Part shown: in pieces, positions 34,848 through 43,903 of the stretch
Numbering within the stretch: the stretch's first letter is position 1
How the letters are laid out: every line of letters begins with the position of its first letter
NCBI GenBank assembly: GCA_011620695.1
Contig: WOYT01000104.1
Span: 1-46,890, forward strand
Source: Proteiniphilum sp.
GTDB taxonomy: Bacteria > Bacteroidota > Bacteroidia > Bacteroidales > Dysgonomonadaceae
Direction: 5' to 3'
DNA: 46,890 nucleotides
Position numbers and translations under genes: made by a program
The notes under the pieces: generated by a model
Seen by the model: only the letters and a program-made list of their open reading frames with translations
What the model was told of the DNA's origin: nothing
Databases searched by the model: none

Positions 34848-37316
34848 ATGAAGAATATGAATCCATTCAAAAAAAATAGTATCCTCACAGAAGAGAGTGA
34901 ATCCAACGTGATCTCCTTTATTGCCAGCGATTTCATCGATGGTAGCACTGAGATTGATGAAGCGGATCTGAAAGAGTCGCTGCCGCTGTTGCCACTACGC
35001 AACACCATTGTCTTTCCCGGCAGCACGCTGCCTATCTCTGTAGGGAGGAAGAATTCACTGGCGCTGATCCGGTCGCTGGATAAGACACAACGTTACATTG
35101 GCCTGGTATGCCAGAAAGATGCCACCGTGGAGGAGCCTGAAGGTGGTGACCTGTATCGCATGGGCGTACTGGCGGAGGTGATCCGCGTGATCGAGCTGGC
35201 CGACGACAACCTGAGCATCATCGTACAGGCAAAAAAACGGTTTGAGTGGCAGGAGCTCACACAGACCACACCCTTTATGAAAGCAACCTACCGGATCATA
35301 GAGAGCATCAAGGCGCAGAAAGATGACAAGGAATACAAAGCGATCCTGGACTCCATCCGGGAGGCGATGGTGCATATGTTACAGATGTTGGGCGATCCGC
35401 CCAGGGAGCTGTTACAGACCATCCTGAGCGAAGCATTCTCCGATATGCTAATCGGCTACTGTGGTACCAACCTGCCTATCGACAGCAGGGAGAAGCAGGA
35501 GCTGCTGAGCATCCGTGACGAGAAGGAGCAGGCCTATCGCTTGCTGATGATCCTCAACCGGGAATCGCAGATTCTGGAACTGAAGATGAATATCCAGATG
35601 AAAACAAGGGAGGATCTCAACAAGCAGCAGAAAGAGTACTTCCTGCAGCAGCAGATCAGGACCATACAGGAGGAGTTGGGAGGAAACACCCAACAGATTG
35701 AGATTGATGAGTTTCGCAAGAAGGCGGCAAAGAAGAAATGGAGCAGCGCCGTGGCGGAAACCTTCGAGAAGGAGCTGCTGAAACTGGAACGTCTCAACCC
35801 ACAGTCGCCCGACTACTCGGTGCAATACGGCTACCTGCAGACCATCGTGGAGCTGCCCTGGAACGAATATTCCAAAGATAATTTCAACCTGAAACATGCG
35901 CAGAAGATCCTGGACCGTGACCACTTCGGCATGGAAAAGGTGAAGGAACGGATCATCGAGCACCTGGCGGTGCTGAAGCTGAAAGGCGACCTCAAGTCGC
36001 CGATCCTCTGCCTCTACGGGCCCCCGGGAGTGGGAAAGACCTCTCTTGGCAAGTCGATTGCCGAGGCGCTGAACCGCAAGTACGTGCGGATGTCGTTGGG
36101 GGGACTGCATGATGAAGCGGAGATCCGCGGCCATCGCCGCACTTACATCGGTGCCATCCCGGGGCGCATCATCCAGAACATCCAGAAAGCGGGTACCTCC
36201 AACCCGGTATTCGTACTCGATGAGGTAGATAAGATCGGCAATGACTTCCATGGTGATCCCTCCTCCGCGTTGCTCGAGGTGCTTGACCCGGAGCAGAACA
36301 TGGCGTTTCACGACAACTACCTCTCCATAGATTACGACCTGTCGAAGGTGCTTTTCATTGCCACGGCCAACAACCTGAACAGCATCCCGCAGCCACTGCT
36401 CGACCGCATGGAGCTGATCAACGTGGGAGGGTACATTACCGAGGAGAAGATTGAGATCGCTCACCGCCATCTGGTACCCAAGGAACTGCTGAACCATGGC
36501 ATCGAAAAAGGGGCGTTCACGATTCCCAAACCCACGCTGCAGCACATCATTGAAAACTACACCCGCGAGTCAGGGGTGCGCGAGCTGAACAAGAAGATTG
36601 CCAAAATCATGCGTCGTGTGGCGCGTCATATCGCCGCTGATGAACCCTACCCCCGTTCGCTTAAGGTGCAGGATTTGCGTGAATATCTGGGGGTAGAAGA
36701 GTACAGCCGCGATCGTTACCAGGGGAATGAGTATGCCGGGGTGGTAACAGGCCTTGCCTGGACCGCGGTGGGTGGAGAAATTCTCTTCGTGGAGAGCTCA
36801 CTGAGCCGCGGCAAGGGAGCCAAACTGACGCTTACCGGTAATCTGGGCGAGGTGATGAAAGAGTCGGCCATGCTGGCCATGGAGTACATCCGTTCACATG
36901 CAGAGGAGCTGGCGATCGACCCGGAAATATTTGAAAACTGGAATACCCATATCCATGTGCCGGAGGGAGCAATCCCCAAGGATGGACCGTCGGCTGGCAT
37001 CACCATGATCACCTCATTGGCTTCGGCATTCACACAACGCAAAGTACGCCCCAACCTGGCGATGACCGGCGAGATCACGCTGCGGGGCAAGGTGTTACCG
37101 GTGGGCGGTATCCGTGAAAAGATTCTTGCCGCCAAGCGGGCAGGCATCAAGGATGTGATCCTCTGCAGTGAAAACAAAAAGGATATTGAGGAGATCAAGC
37201 CCGATTATCTGAAAGGACTCACTTTCCACTACGTGAATGATGTAAGGGAAGTGCTCGAACTGGCACTGCTCCCTGAGAAAGTGGCCCACGCCAAAGATTT
37301 ATCGGTTGCTAAATAA
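34848..37316 (+). CDS. lon: ATP-dependent protease Lon
   Basis: The start at 34848 ([16 protein letters not shown]) gives 822 residues. The ORF-track start 35 codons upstream overlaps trmN6 and its promoter. Lon degrades misfolded and regulatory proteins in the cytoplasm. The N-terminal substrate domain ('[22 protein letters not shown]') is followed by a coiled coil and the AAA+ module with Walker A '[13 protein letters not shown]' (from residue 391) and Walker B '[11 protein letters not shown]'. The protease domain has the Ser715-Lys758 dyad ('KDGPSAGIT' and '[14 protein letters not shown]'), spaced 43 residues as in E. coli. All parts are intact. The 3' end overlaps the convergent exchanger gene by 8 bases. 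Confidence 0.97.
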   Translation: MKNMNPFKKNSILTEESESNVISFIASDFIDGSTEIDEADLKESLPLLPLRNTIVFPGSTLPISVGRKNSLALIRSLDKTQRYIGLVCQKDATVEEPEGGDLYRMGVLAEVIRVIELADDNLSIIVQAKKRFEWQELTQTTPFMKATYRIIESIKAQKDDKEYKAILDSIREAMVHMLQMLGDPPRELLQTILSEAFSDMLIGYCGTNLPIDSREKQELLSIRDEKEQAYRLLMILNRESQILELKMNIQMKTREDLNKQQKEYFLQQQIRTIQEELGGNTQQIEIDEFRKKAAKKKWSSAVAETFEKELLKLERLNPQSPDYSVQYGYLQTIVELPWNEYSKDNFNLKHAQKILDRDHFGMEKVKERIIEHLAVLKLKGDLKSPILCLYGPPGVGKTSLGKSIAEALNRKYVRMSLGGLHDEAEIRGHRRTYIGAIPGRIIQNIQKAGTSNPVFVLDEVDKIGNDFHGDPSSALLEVLDPEQNMAFHDNYLSIDYDLSKVLFIATANNLNSIPQPLLDRMELINVGGYITEEKIEIAHRHLVPKELLNHGIEKGAFTIPKPTLQHIIENYTRESGVRELNKKIAKIMRRVARHIAADEPYPRSLKVQDLREYLGVEEYSRDRYQGNEYAGVVTGLAWTAVGGEILFVESSLSRGKGAKLTLTGNLGEVMKESAMLAMEYIRSHAEELAIDPEIFENWNTHIHVPEGAIPKDGPSAGITMITSLASAFTQRKVRPNLAMTGEITLRGKVLPVGGIREKILAAKRAGIKDVILCSENKKDIEEIKPDYLKGLTFHYVNDVREVLELALLPEKVAHAKDLSVAK

Positions 37317-38247
37317 GAAAGAGCTTGTAGGTGAAGTAGATCAGGTAAGCCCCCAGGAAGATGGCCCCCTGGCTGCGTCTGATGCGTGAGCTGCGCTTCA
37401 TGAAGAGCCAGAGCAACACGCCGATGCCCAGGTTAAAGAGTCCATCCACATAGTTGATATCGGTTGTATGCAGGGGTGCGATGAGTCCGGTGACACCCAG
37501 GATCAGGAAAATATTGAAAATGTTGGATCCCACCACGTTTCCAATGGCAATGTCGGAACGTTTCTTGAGCGCCGCCACCACCGAAGTAGCCAGCTCCGGC
37601 ATGCTGGTTCCGGCTGCGACAATGGTGAGTCCGATCAATGCATCCGACATGCCCAACCATCCTGCAATGATCACCGCGTTCACCACCAGCAGGTCGGAGC
37701 CATAGACCAGCGCAGCCATTCCCACACCGATAAAGAGCATATCGAGCAGCCAGTGCTTGCTTATCTTGATCTCATCCTCCTCTTCACCCTTCTGTGCAGG
37801 TTTTTCTTTGCTCGAAGTGATCAGCATATAGGTGATATAGGAAACAATGATCAGCACGAAGATCAACGCCTCCAGGCGGGAGATGGTGGAATCGTGGAAG
37901 AAGAGCAAAAAAAGCAGTGAGGAAAGCACCATCACCGGCACATCGAGCCTGAGCAGCTGCCGCTTCACCGCAAGCGGGTAGATCAGCGCAGAGATGCCAA
38001 GGATGATGCCCAGGTTGAAGAAGTTAGATCCCAGCACGTTCCCCACAGAGAGGGCACCCTGCCCGTTGAGGGCGGCCTTCACGCTGACCAGCAGCTCTGG
38101 CGCACTGGTCCCCACGGAGACAATGGTGAGTCCAATCACCAGGGGGCTGATACCGATCCGCTTGGCCAGTGAGGCAGCTCCCGACACCAACCCTTCGGCA
38201 CCAAAATAAAGAATTACAAGTGAGAGCAACAACCATACAATCTCCAT
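37309..38247 (-). CDS. Sodium/calcium exchanger family protein (YrbG-like)
   Basis: 312 residues with about ten membrane helices in two inverted halves. Each half carries the exchanger alpha-repeat: 'GTSAPELLVS' (Glu51) with 'GNVLGSNFFNLG', and 'GTSMPELATS' (Glu219) with 'GNVVGSNIFNIF'. A charged cytoplasmic loop ('SSKEKPAQKGEEEDEIK') separates the halves. The two glutamates match the ion-binding residues of the archaeal exchanger NCX_Mj. The fourth ligand position of that protein, an Asp, appears to be Asn245 here, so ion preference is open. The stop lies inside the end of lon on the other strand. Confidence 0.92.
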   Translation of the reverse strand: MEIVWLLLSLVILYFGAEGLVSGAASLAKRIGISPLVIGLTIVSVGTSAPELLVSVKAALNGQGALSVGNVLGSNFFNLGIILGISALIYPLAVKRQLLRLDVPVMVLSSLLFLLFFHDSTISRLEALIFVLIIVSYITYMLITSSKEKPAQKGEEEDEIKISKHWLLDMLFIGVGMAALVYGSDLLVVNAVIIAGWLGMSDALIGLTIVAAGTSMPELATSVVAALKKRSDIAIGNVVGSNIFNIFLILGVTGLIAPLHTTDINYVDGLFNLGIGVLLWLFMKRSSRIRRSQGAIFLGAYLIYFTYKLFLI

Positions 38248-38332
38248 AACTGATCTTTTGGGGGAGGTATAACCTGTTTATTGGAACAATCCATCTTCCG
38301 CGGAAGCAAAGATACCGCTTTTGTTGTAAGCG

Positions 38333-38363
38333 AAAAGACCTCTTTCCGGGAAAGAGGTCTTTT
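38333..38363. terminator. Perfect hairpin terminator after the ECF sigma gene
   Basis: AAAAGACCTCTTT (38333-38345) pairs without mismatch with AAAGAGGTCTTTT (38351-38363) around a five-base loop, with T runs on both strands. It lies 22 bases after the sigma factor stop and upstream of the exchanger gene. Confidence 0.88.
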
Positions 38364-38384
38364 CATTTATATTCTGTCGCTTCA

Positions 38385-38903
38385 TCATTCCGAATAGTAA
38401 CGGAAATCTTTCAGCATCTCCTGTAGTCGCTTGCGGGCAAAGAAGATCCGACTCTTCACCGTACCGATGGGCAGCTCCAGGTGACGGGCAATCTCCTCAT
38501 ACTTGAAGCCGGAGACATGCATCGAAAATGGCACCTTGTATTCATCGGTGAAGCTGTTGATCGCCTTGTTGATCTCTTTGATGGTGTAGGCACCATCAGG
38601 GGTATCAAAGCCGGAGTCCTGCGGCATGTTCAGATGATAGAGGTTTTCTGTTTTATCAATGATGGTCTGACTTCTCACAATCTTGCGGTAGTTGTTGACA
38701 AAGATATTGTGCATGATGGTGAAGACCCAGCCCTTGAAATTGACATTTTCGTAATATTTCTCCCTGTTGTCCAAAACCCGGAGCGTCGTCTCCTGCAACA
38801 GATCCTTCGCTTCTTCCCGGTCGGCAGTCAGTGTCAGTGCAAAATTGAACATGTTGTCCTGCAAACTCAACAGCTGTTTCTCGAAAGATTTTTTTGTCTT
38901 CAT
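38385..38903 (-). CDS. ECF-type RNA polymerase sigma factor
   Basis: 172 residues. Region 2 covers about residues 8-80 ('FNFALTLTADREEAKDLLQETTLRVL', then 'FKGWVFTIMHNIFVNNYRK'). Region 4 covers about residues 115-165 ('SGFKYEEIARHLELPIGTVKSRIFFARKRLQ', the helix-turn-helix that reads the -35 element). There is no region 3 and no extra domain, so it is a plain ECF factor. No anti-sigma gene lies next to it, unlike many ECF loci. Control may come from its promoter, which is well formed, or from a distant partner. Target genes are unknown. Confidence 0.93.
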   Translation of the reverse strand: MKTKKSFEKQLLSLQDNMFNFALTLTADREEAKDLLQETTLRVLDNREKYYENVNFKGWVFTIMHNIFVNNYRKIVRSQTIIDKTENLYHLNMPQDSGFDTPDGAYTIKEINKAINSFTDEYKVPFSMHVSGFKYEEIARHLELPIGTVKSRIFFARKRLQEMLKDFRYYSE

Positions 38904-39232
38904 AAGCGTTGACTTTTAATTGTGTTAAATGACCGTTGTCTTTGCAAATATAAAAAATTATATTCAATTCCAACCCTGTTTGTTGAACGAAAAACGATTA
39001 ATGATTGTTAATAGCAGGCTGATCCACCACATCTCACTGATATTCAGTATTTTTATGATCCAGTTAGCGGCGATACAGCAGTTCTATAAATGATAAATAG
39101 TATCAATCAAATTGTTTGTTGGATAAAAAGCAGCGATTCACCCATCCTTGGGCAGCGTCTTTTTTTTGAGATCCATGGCACACTATTTGCAATTTCATCA
39201 GAGCAGAAATAACCCTATTAAAAAATAAATAT
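38904..39232. other. Intergenic region between sigma factor and htpG
   Basis: This 329-base AT-rich gap holds the sigma promoter (listed separately) and no convincing gene. A small dyad, ACTGA-TAT-TCAGT (39036-39048), is followed by ATTTTTAT and could be a weak operator or hairpin. An ORF of 61 codons on the minus strand looks non-coding. I do not see a clear htpG promoter or a known heat-shock operator such as CIRCE. Confidence 0.45.
38945..38973 (-). promoter_or_regulatory. Bacteroidota promoter of the ECF sigma gene
   Basis: On the minus strand TATATTTG (38952-38945) lies 18 bases after TTG (38973-38971). Transcription would start near 38938, giving a 35-base leader. The housekeeping consensus suggests basal expression by the main sigma factor. 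Confidence 0.72.
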
Positions 39233-41128
39233 ATGGTACAAAAAGGACAGATCGGTGTCACCACCGACAACATCTTCCCCGTCATCAAGAAATTTCTCTA
39301 CAGTGATCATGAGATCTTTCTGCGCGAAATCGTTTCCAATGCAGTAGATGCCACACAGAAGCTCAAGACCCTCGCCGATGTGGGCGAGTTCAAGGGTGAG
39401 CTGGGTGATCTCTCGATACGGGTCTCTGTCGATAAGAAGAAAAAGACCATCACTGTCTCAGACCGGGGTATTGGAATGACGGCCGATGAGCTGGACAAAT
39501 ATATCAACCAGATTGCGCTCTCCTCGGCCAACGACTTCCTGGACCGTTACAAGGAGAACAAAAACGCCATCATCGGCCACTTCGGACTGGGCTTCTACTC
39601 CACCTTCATGGTTGCAAAGAGAGTGGAGATCATCACCAAATCGTACAATGAGGAAGCCACTGCCGTCAAATGGTCGTGCGATGGCACCCCTGAGTACACC
39701 TTAGAGGAGACGACAAAGGCAGATCGCGGCACTGACATCATCCTCCACATCGACGATGAGAACAAGGAGTTCCTGGAGAAAGAGAAGATTGAGTCGCTGC
39801 TGAAGAAGTACTGCAAGTTCCTGCCGGTGCCGGTGGTGTTTGGCAAGAAGCAGGAGTGGAAGGATGGCAAGTATGTGGACACGGAGGAAGACAACGTGGT
39901 GAACGAGGTGAACCCTCTCTGGAAGCAGAAACCGGCGGGGCTCAAAGATGAGGATTACCTTCAGTTCTACCACACCCTTTACCCCATGTCGTTCGGCGAT
40001 GAGCCGCTCTTCTGGATCCACCTGAACGTGGATTACCCGTTTCACCTGACTGGTATCCTCTACTTCCCCAGGATCAAGAGCAACCTTGACCTGCAGCGCA
40101 ACAAGATACAGCTCTATAGCAACCAGGTCTATGTGACTGACTCGGTAGAGGGGATCGTACCGGAATTCCTCACGCTGCTGCATGGGGTGATTGACTCGCC
40201 CGACATTCCGCTGAACGTCTCACGCTCCTACCTGCAAAGCGATCAGAACGTGAAGAAGATCTCCAACCACATCACCAAGAAGGTTGCCGACAAGCTGGAG
40301 GAGCTCTTCAAGAAAGAGCGTTCCCAGTTCGAGGAGAAATGGGATAGCCTGAAGCTCTTCATCGAATATGGGATGCTCTCAGAGGATAAGTTCTACGATC
40401 GCGCTGTCAAGTTCGCGCTGGTGAAGAACAGTGAACAGAAATTCTTCACCCTGGAGGAGTACAAAGAGCTGACCAAAGGGTCCCAGACCGACAAGCAGGG
40501 CGACCTGATCTGGCTATATGCCAGCGACCTGCAGGAACAATATTCCTCCATCGAAGCTGCGCGGGAGAAAGGATATGATGTCCTGCTGATGAACGGACAG
40601 CTGGATGTTCACTGGATGGGTCTGCTGGAGCAGAAACTGGAGAAGACTCGTTTCGTGCGGGTTGACAGCGACATCATTGAACATATCATCGAGAAAGATG
40701 AAAGGAGCGCGCTGGAGCTAAGCGAGAAACAGAAAGAGTCCCTCACCGAGGTGGTGAAAGCGCAACTACCGGTCATCGAGAAGAGCGAGTTCAGTGTCGA
40801 TTTCAAGGCACTGGGTGAAAACTCAAAGCCGGTGCAGATCACACAGAACGAGTTTTCACGCCGGATGAAAGAGATGGCTGCCATGCAGCAGCAGATGGCT
40901 TTCTACGGGGAGATGCCAGATAGCTACCAACTGGTACTCAACGCCGATCACCCCTATATCAAAGAGTTAATCACCCAAAGTGAATCCAAAGAGAAAGAGG
41001 AGCTGATGGCATCAGTCACGGCAGATGCAAAGCTCAAACAGATGATAGATCTGGCATTGCTGGCAGGAGGCCTCTTGAAAGGTGAGGCATTGAACAACTT
41101 TGTAAAGCGTAGCTTTGAGATGATCTGA
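39233..41128 (+). CDS. htpG: Molecular chaperone HtpG (Hsp90)
   Basis: 631 residues, the normal size for bacterial Hsp90. The N-terminal GHKL ATPase domain shows 'LREIVSNAVDATQKL' (catalytic Glu and Mg-binding Asn), 'VSDRGIGMTADEL' and 'IGHFGLGFYSTFMVA', which form the ATP pocket and lid. The middle domain has 'SRSYLQSDQNVKKISNHITKKV' with the conserved Arg, and a C-terminal dimer domain follows. HtpG helps fold client proteins under stress. Acidic and lysine-rich linker content is modest, as in bacterial members. It is a single-gene unit with a hairpin terminator after it. The ATG at 39233 gives the usual N-terminus (MVQKGQIGVTTDNIFP). Confidence 0.97.
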   Translation: MVQKGQIGVTTDNIFPVIKKFLYSDHEIFLREIVSNAVDATQKLKTLADVGEFKGELGDLSIRVSVDKKKKTITVSDRGIGMTADELDKYINQIALSSANDFLDRYKENKNAIIGHFGLGFYSTFMVAKRVEIITKSYNEEATAVKWSCDGTPEYTLEETTKADRGTDIILHIDDENKEFLEKEKIESLLKKYCKFLPVPVVFGKKQEWKDGKYVDTEEDNVVNEVNPLWKQKPAGLKDEDYLQFYHTLYPMSFGDEPLFWIHLNVDYPFHLTGILYFPRIKSNLDLQRNKIQLYSNQVYVTDSVEGIVPEFLTLLHGVIDSPDIPLNVSRSYLQSDQNVKKISNHITKKVADKLEELFKKERSQFEEKWDSLKLFIEYGMLSEDKFYDRAVKFALVKNSEQKFFTLEEYKELTKGSQTDKQGDLIWLYASDLQEQYSSIEAAREKGYDVLLMNGQLDVHWMGLLEQKLEKTRFVRVDSDIIEHIIEKDERSALELSEKQKESLTEVVKAQLPVIEKSEFSVDFKALGENSKPVQITQNEFSRRMKEMAAMQQQMAFYGEMPDSYQLVLNADHPYIKELITQSESKEKEELMASVTADAKLKQMIDLALLAGGLLKGEALNNFVKRSFEMI

Positions 41129-41156
41129 ATAACGACCCAACAGATCTGATTGCAGG

Positions 41157-41193
41157 AAAAAAGGGGATCACCGGTCACGTGAATCCCTTTTTT
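41157..41193 (+). terminator. Terminator after htpG
   Basis: AAAAAAGGGGATCAC pairs with GTGAATCCCTTTTTT (one bulge) around a short loop, ending in a T run. It lies about 30 bases after the htpG stop. Confidence 0.75.
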
Positions 41194-41205
41194 GCACTTT
41201 TTCAG

Positions 41206-41213
41206 TATATTTG
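41206..41213 (+). promoter_or_regulatory. -7 box upstream of coaA
   Basis: TATATTTG matches TAnnTTTG and lies 21 bases before the ATG at 41235, directly after the htpG terminator. The ORF-track start at 41211 falls inside this box. No TTG is seen at the usual distance. Confidence 0.55.
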
Positions 41214-41234
41214 CAGAGAGAAAAGTATGAGAAA

Positions 41235-42185
41235 ATGAACAAAACCTACGAGGTTACCTACTCTCCTTTCCGTGCTTTCACGCGCAAAGAGTGGAGCAAG
41301 CTGGAGGAACATCCCATGTTTCCTGTTTCCGACATCGATCTCACCCAGCTGCAAGCCCTTAATGAACCGCTCACCACCGAAGAGGTGGAAGAGATCTATA
41401 TCCCGATGATCCGGTTGTTGCAGATCCACCTGACCCACTACCGCAACCTGCACAACGAGCGCGATCAGTTCTTCGACAACACCAGCCAGCCCATCCCCTA
41501 CATCATCGGCATTGCCGGCAGCGTAGCCGCAGGGAAGAGCACCACGGCACGAGTGCTGCAGAAGCTGCTCTCGATGACACCGGGTGCACCGAAGGTAGAG
41601 CTGATTACAACCGACGGCTTCCTCTATCCCAATGCGGAGCTCGAACGGCGGGGCATTTTTAACCGGAAAGGGTTCCCCGAGAGCTACGACGCCAAGCGGC
41701 TGCTGGCCTTCCTGGCAAGTGTCAAATCAGGTAAGGAGACGCTTGAGGTGCCGCTCTACTCCCACCTCGCCTACGATGTGCTGGAGGGGAAGATACAGAC
41801 CTTCGAGCGTCCCGATATCCTGATCGTGGAGGGGATCAACGTGCTGCAGGTCAACACAGCCAGGGAACCGAAGCGCAGGGTGTTCGTCTCAGACTTCTTC
41901 GATTTCTCGATCTATGTTGACGCCAGCGAACGCAACCTACGGGAGTGGTTCCTGGAGCGTTTCAAGAAGCTGCAGCAGACTGCCTTTCGGAACCCGGAGT
42001 CCTACTTCCACCGCTACGCCACCTACACCGAGGAGGAGCTGATGAAATTCGCCAACGAGGTGTGGGATGAGATCAACCTGGTGAACCTGCAACAGAACAT
42101 CCTCCCCACCCGCTTCCGGGCCGACCTGATTCTGGAGAAGGGGGAGTGTCATTTTGTCAGGGGTGTCCGTATCCGGAAAATCTGA
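41235..42185 (+). CDS. coaA: Pantothenate kinase, type I
   Basis: Phosphorylates pantothenate, the first step of coenzyme A synthesis. The start at 41235 (MNKTYEVTYSPFRAFTRKEW) gives 316 residues, the same length as E. coli CoaA. The P-loop 'GSVAAGKSTTARVLQKLL' places Lys101 at the same number as in E. coli. Other family segments are 'ELITTDGFLYPNAEL', 'GFPESYDAKRLLAFL', 'VPLYSHLAYDVLEG' and 'DILIVEGINVLQV'. Many Bacteroides instead use the unrelated type III kinase CoaX, so a type I enzyme is worth noting. The related uridine kinase family is excluded by length and motifs. It is a single-gene unit. Confidence 0.95.
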   Translation: MNKTYEVTYSPFRAFTRKEWSKLEEHPMFPVSDIDLTQLQALNEPLTTEEVEEIYIPMIRLLQIHLTHYRNLHNERDQFFDNTSQPIPYIIGIAGSVAAGKSTTARVLQKLLSMTPGAPKVELITTDGFLYPNAELERRGIFNRKGFPESYDAKRLLAFLASVKSGKETLEVPLYSHLAYDVLEGKIQTFERPDILIVEGINVLQVNTAREPKRRVFVSDFFDFSIYVDASERNLREWFLERFKKLQQTAFRNPESYFHRYATYTEEELMKFANEVWDEINLVNLQQNILPTRFRADLILEKGECHFVRGVRIRKI

Positions 42186-42284
42186 CCTTGTGTGACAATT
42201 GTTGAATGATCAACTGTAGAGAACAGGAAAAAACATAAAGCGCAGAAAGCACAAAAAACGCAGTTCAGCGCAGCAGCGATCCAA

Positions 42285-42314
42285 AAAACGCCGGGAACTG
42301 ATTCCCGGCGTTTC
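42285..42314 (-). terminator. Terminator after the susCD pair
   Basis: On the minus strand AACGCCGGGAA pairs with TTCCCGGCGTT around a short loop and is followed by a run of T. It lies about 23 bases after the susD stop and is GC-rich, so likely efficient. Confidence 0.82.
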
Positions 42315-42336
42315 TCTTTGGATGGTTGCCTGAGGT

Positions 42337-43884
42337 TTAGAATGCGGGGTATCCCGGATTCTGCTCCAGGTTGTTGTTGGTCTCCCATGCGGTTTCGGGT
42401 ATGGGGAAGAGCAACAGGTGCTCAGGTGATGTCTGCGGTCGCAGGTAACCCGGCTGCAGGAAGGTGCCGAAGCGAATCATATCCTGTCGGTTGGTGTTCT
42501 CCCATGCCAGCTCGAGACGGCGTTCCAGGTAGAGCTCGTCGAGGGTCACCGATTCGTAATTATGGCTATCGTCACCGAAAGCACGCTCCCTTATCTCATT
42601 GATCAGGCGTGTGGCTTCCGCGTTATCCTGCTCCAATCGAAGCAGTGCTTCTGCTTTCATCAGGTAAACATCGGCCAGTCGAAAGATGGCAAAGTCATTC
42701 TCCTGATCAGAATTGGAGAGACCTTTTTCAAAAACCCATTTGTTCACGCGTGCACCTTCCTCCTGGTGCACCTCACCCCACATTCCTTCTCTCTCGGTTC
42801 CGGGGATGATGTTAAAGTCGATCGTATGAATGAGGTCACGACCATGACCTGTCACCAACACTTGGCCCGTAGCGGGGTTGATCATTGGCCCGATCAGGAA
42901 GGTGCCCTCCTTACGCGGGTCGGCATCGTCGAACTGCTTCACGTAGTCGGGCTGAGCACTCACCCCATTCCAGGTACCGATGTTCATTCCCAGCGCGATG
43001 GGATCGAGGTAATGCAGTGTGCGATAGTGCATGTGGTTGCCACCGTCAGCTTTACCGAAAGCGATGGGCAGGATGATCTCCCTGGAGACCTGGTTGTTCA
43101 CCTCAAAGTTGGTCTTCCAGTTTGGCTCGATGATGTAATCGAGGGCAATCACCTCATCGCATGCATCCACCACACCCTGCCAGTTGGGTGTGCCGGTCCA
43201 GACCTCGGCATTCAGGTACATCTTGGCCAGCAGTGTGTAGGCTGCCCCGCGGGTGAACTTGCCATAGCTCTCATCGGTCACATCCTCACGCAACTGATCC
43301 TTGATCTCGTTCAGCTCAGAGACCACGAAGTCATAGAGCTGCTGGCGTGAGGTCATCCCCGGCAGCTCGGTGCTATTGTAGTCCGATACAAGGGGTGCAT
43401 TGCCGAAATAGTCGATCAGGATGTAATACCAGAAGGCGCGTATTCCCCTGATCTCGGCCAGCGTCCGATTTTTCAGCTCCTCATCCATCTCCGACTCTTC
43501 GATGGTGGCATAGATCTGGTTACAGGTGGTGATGCCCGACATGCAATTATCCCAGGCGTTGCGGATCAACCCGTTGCGAGGTTCCCAGGTGTGCAGCTTC
43601 AACTCCATATGCACACCTCCATCCCACCAGTCGCCTCCCACGCGGGTAGGAGTTATCGCCATGTCACCCGACTGCTCGGAAAGCAGAAAAATATCACCGG
43701 GCCACACACTCTTCAGTGTCTTGTAGATGGGAGCAATAATCGCGTTTATTTCCGCTGGTTTCTTCCCGAACTGATCGGCCGGGATGGTATCGTAAACGGT
43801 TTCATCGAGGTTGGTGCAGGCAAACATCATTGCCATGAGGCCCAGCACAAAGGGTATCAATGTAAACTTGTATATATTTTTCAT
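42337..43884 (-). CDS. SusD/RagB-family nutrient-binding outer-membrane lipoprotein
   Basis: The ATG at 43884 (MKNIYKFTLIPFVLGLMAMMFAC) gives 515 residues with a lipoprotein signal. The mature end is Cys-TNLDETVYDT, with acidic residues near the cysteine as often seen in surface lipoproteins of Bacteroidota. The protein is built of TPR-like helices ('RGIRAFWYYILIDYFGNAPLV', 'RGAAYTLLAKMYLNAEVW') and ends with the typical SusD C-terminal domain ('EALLRLEQDNAEATRLINEIRERAF', 'LDELYLERRLELAWENTNRQDMIRFG'). SusD proteins form a lid on the SusC barrel and bind the substrate. It starts 19 bases after the susC stop and is the last gene of the unit. The ligand is unknown. Confidence 0.95.
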   Translation of the reverse strand: MKNIYKFTLIPFVLGLMAMMFACTNLDETVYDTIPADQFGKKPAEINAIIAPIYKTLKSVWPGDIFLLSEQSGDMAITPTRVGGDWWDGGVHMELKLHTWEPRNGLIRNAWDNCMSGITTCNQIYATIEESEMDEELKNRTLAEIRGIRAFWYYILIDYFGNAPLVSDYNSTELPGMTSRQQLYDFVVSELNEIKDQLREDVTDESYGKFTRGAAYTLLAKMYLNAEVWTGTPNWQGVVDACDEVIALDYIIEPNWKTNFEVNNQVSREIILPIAFGKADGGNHMHYRTLHYLDPIALGMNIGTWNGVSAQPDYVKQFDDADPRKEGTFLIGPMINPATGQVLVTGHGRDLIHTIDFNIIPGTEREGMWGEVHQEEGARVNKWVFEKGLSNSDQENDFAIFRLADVYLMKAEALLRLEQDNAEATRLINEIRERAFGDDSHNYESVTLDELYLERRLELAWENTNRQDMIRFGTFLQPGYLRPQTSPEHLLLFPIPETAWETNNNLEQNPGYPAF

Positions 43885-43903
43885 TTCTGTTCGTTTTAAA
43901 AGA

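Noticed and set aside
35448-36545. 365-residue minus-strand ORF
   Set aside because: It is a shadow of lon on the other strand with no recognisable motif.
39036-39048. ACTGA-TAT-TCAGT dyad as a heat-shock operator of htpG
   Set aside because: The arms are only five bases, it is nearly 190 bases from the start codon, and it does not match CIRCE or another known operator.
39103-39288. Small minus-strand ORF upstream of htpG
   Set aside because: It overlaps the htpG start, has no ribosome-binding context and its sequence shows no recognisable features.
42229-42284. Repeated CGCAG-like words after coaA, considered as a direct repeat or attachment site
   Set aside because: The copies are short and unevenly spaced, and there is no integrase or mobile gene nearby.
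42562-43350. 262-residue plus-strand ORF
   Set aside because: It is antisense to susD, has no motif, and the opposite strand has clear protein-level conservation.
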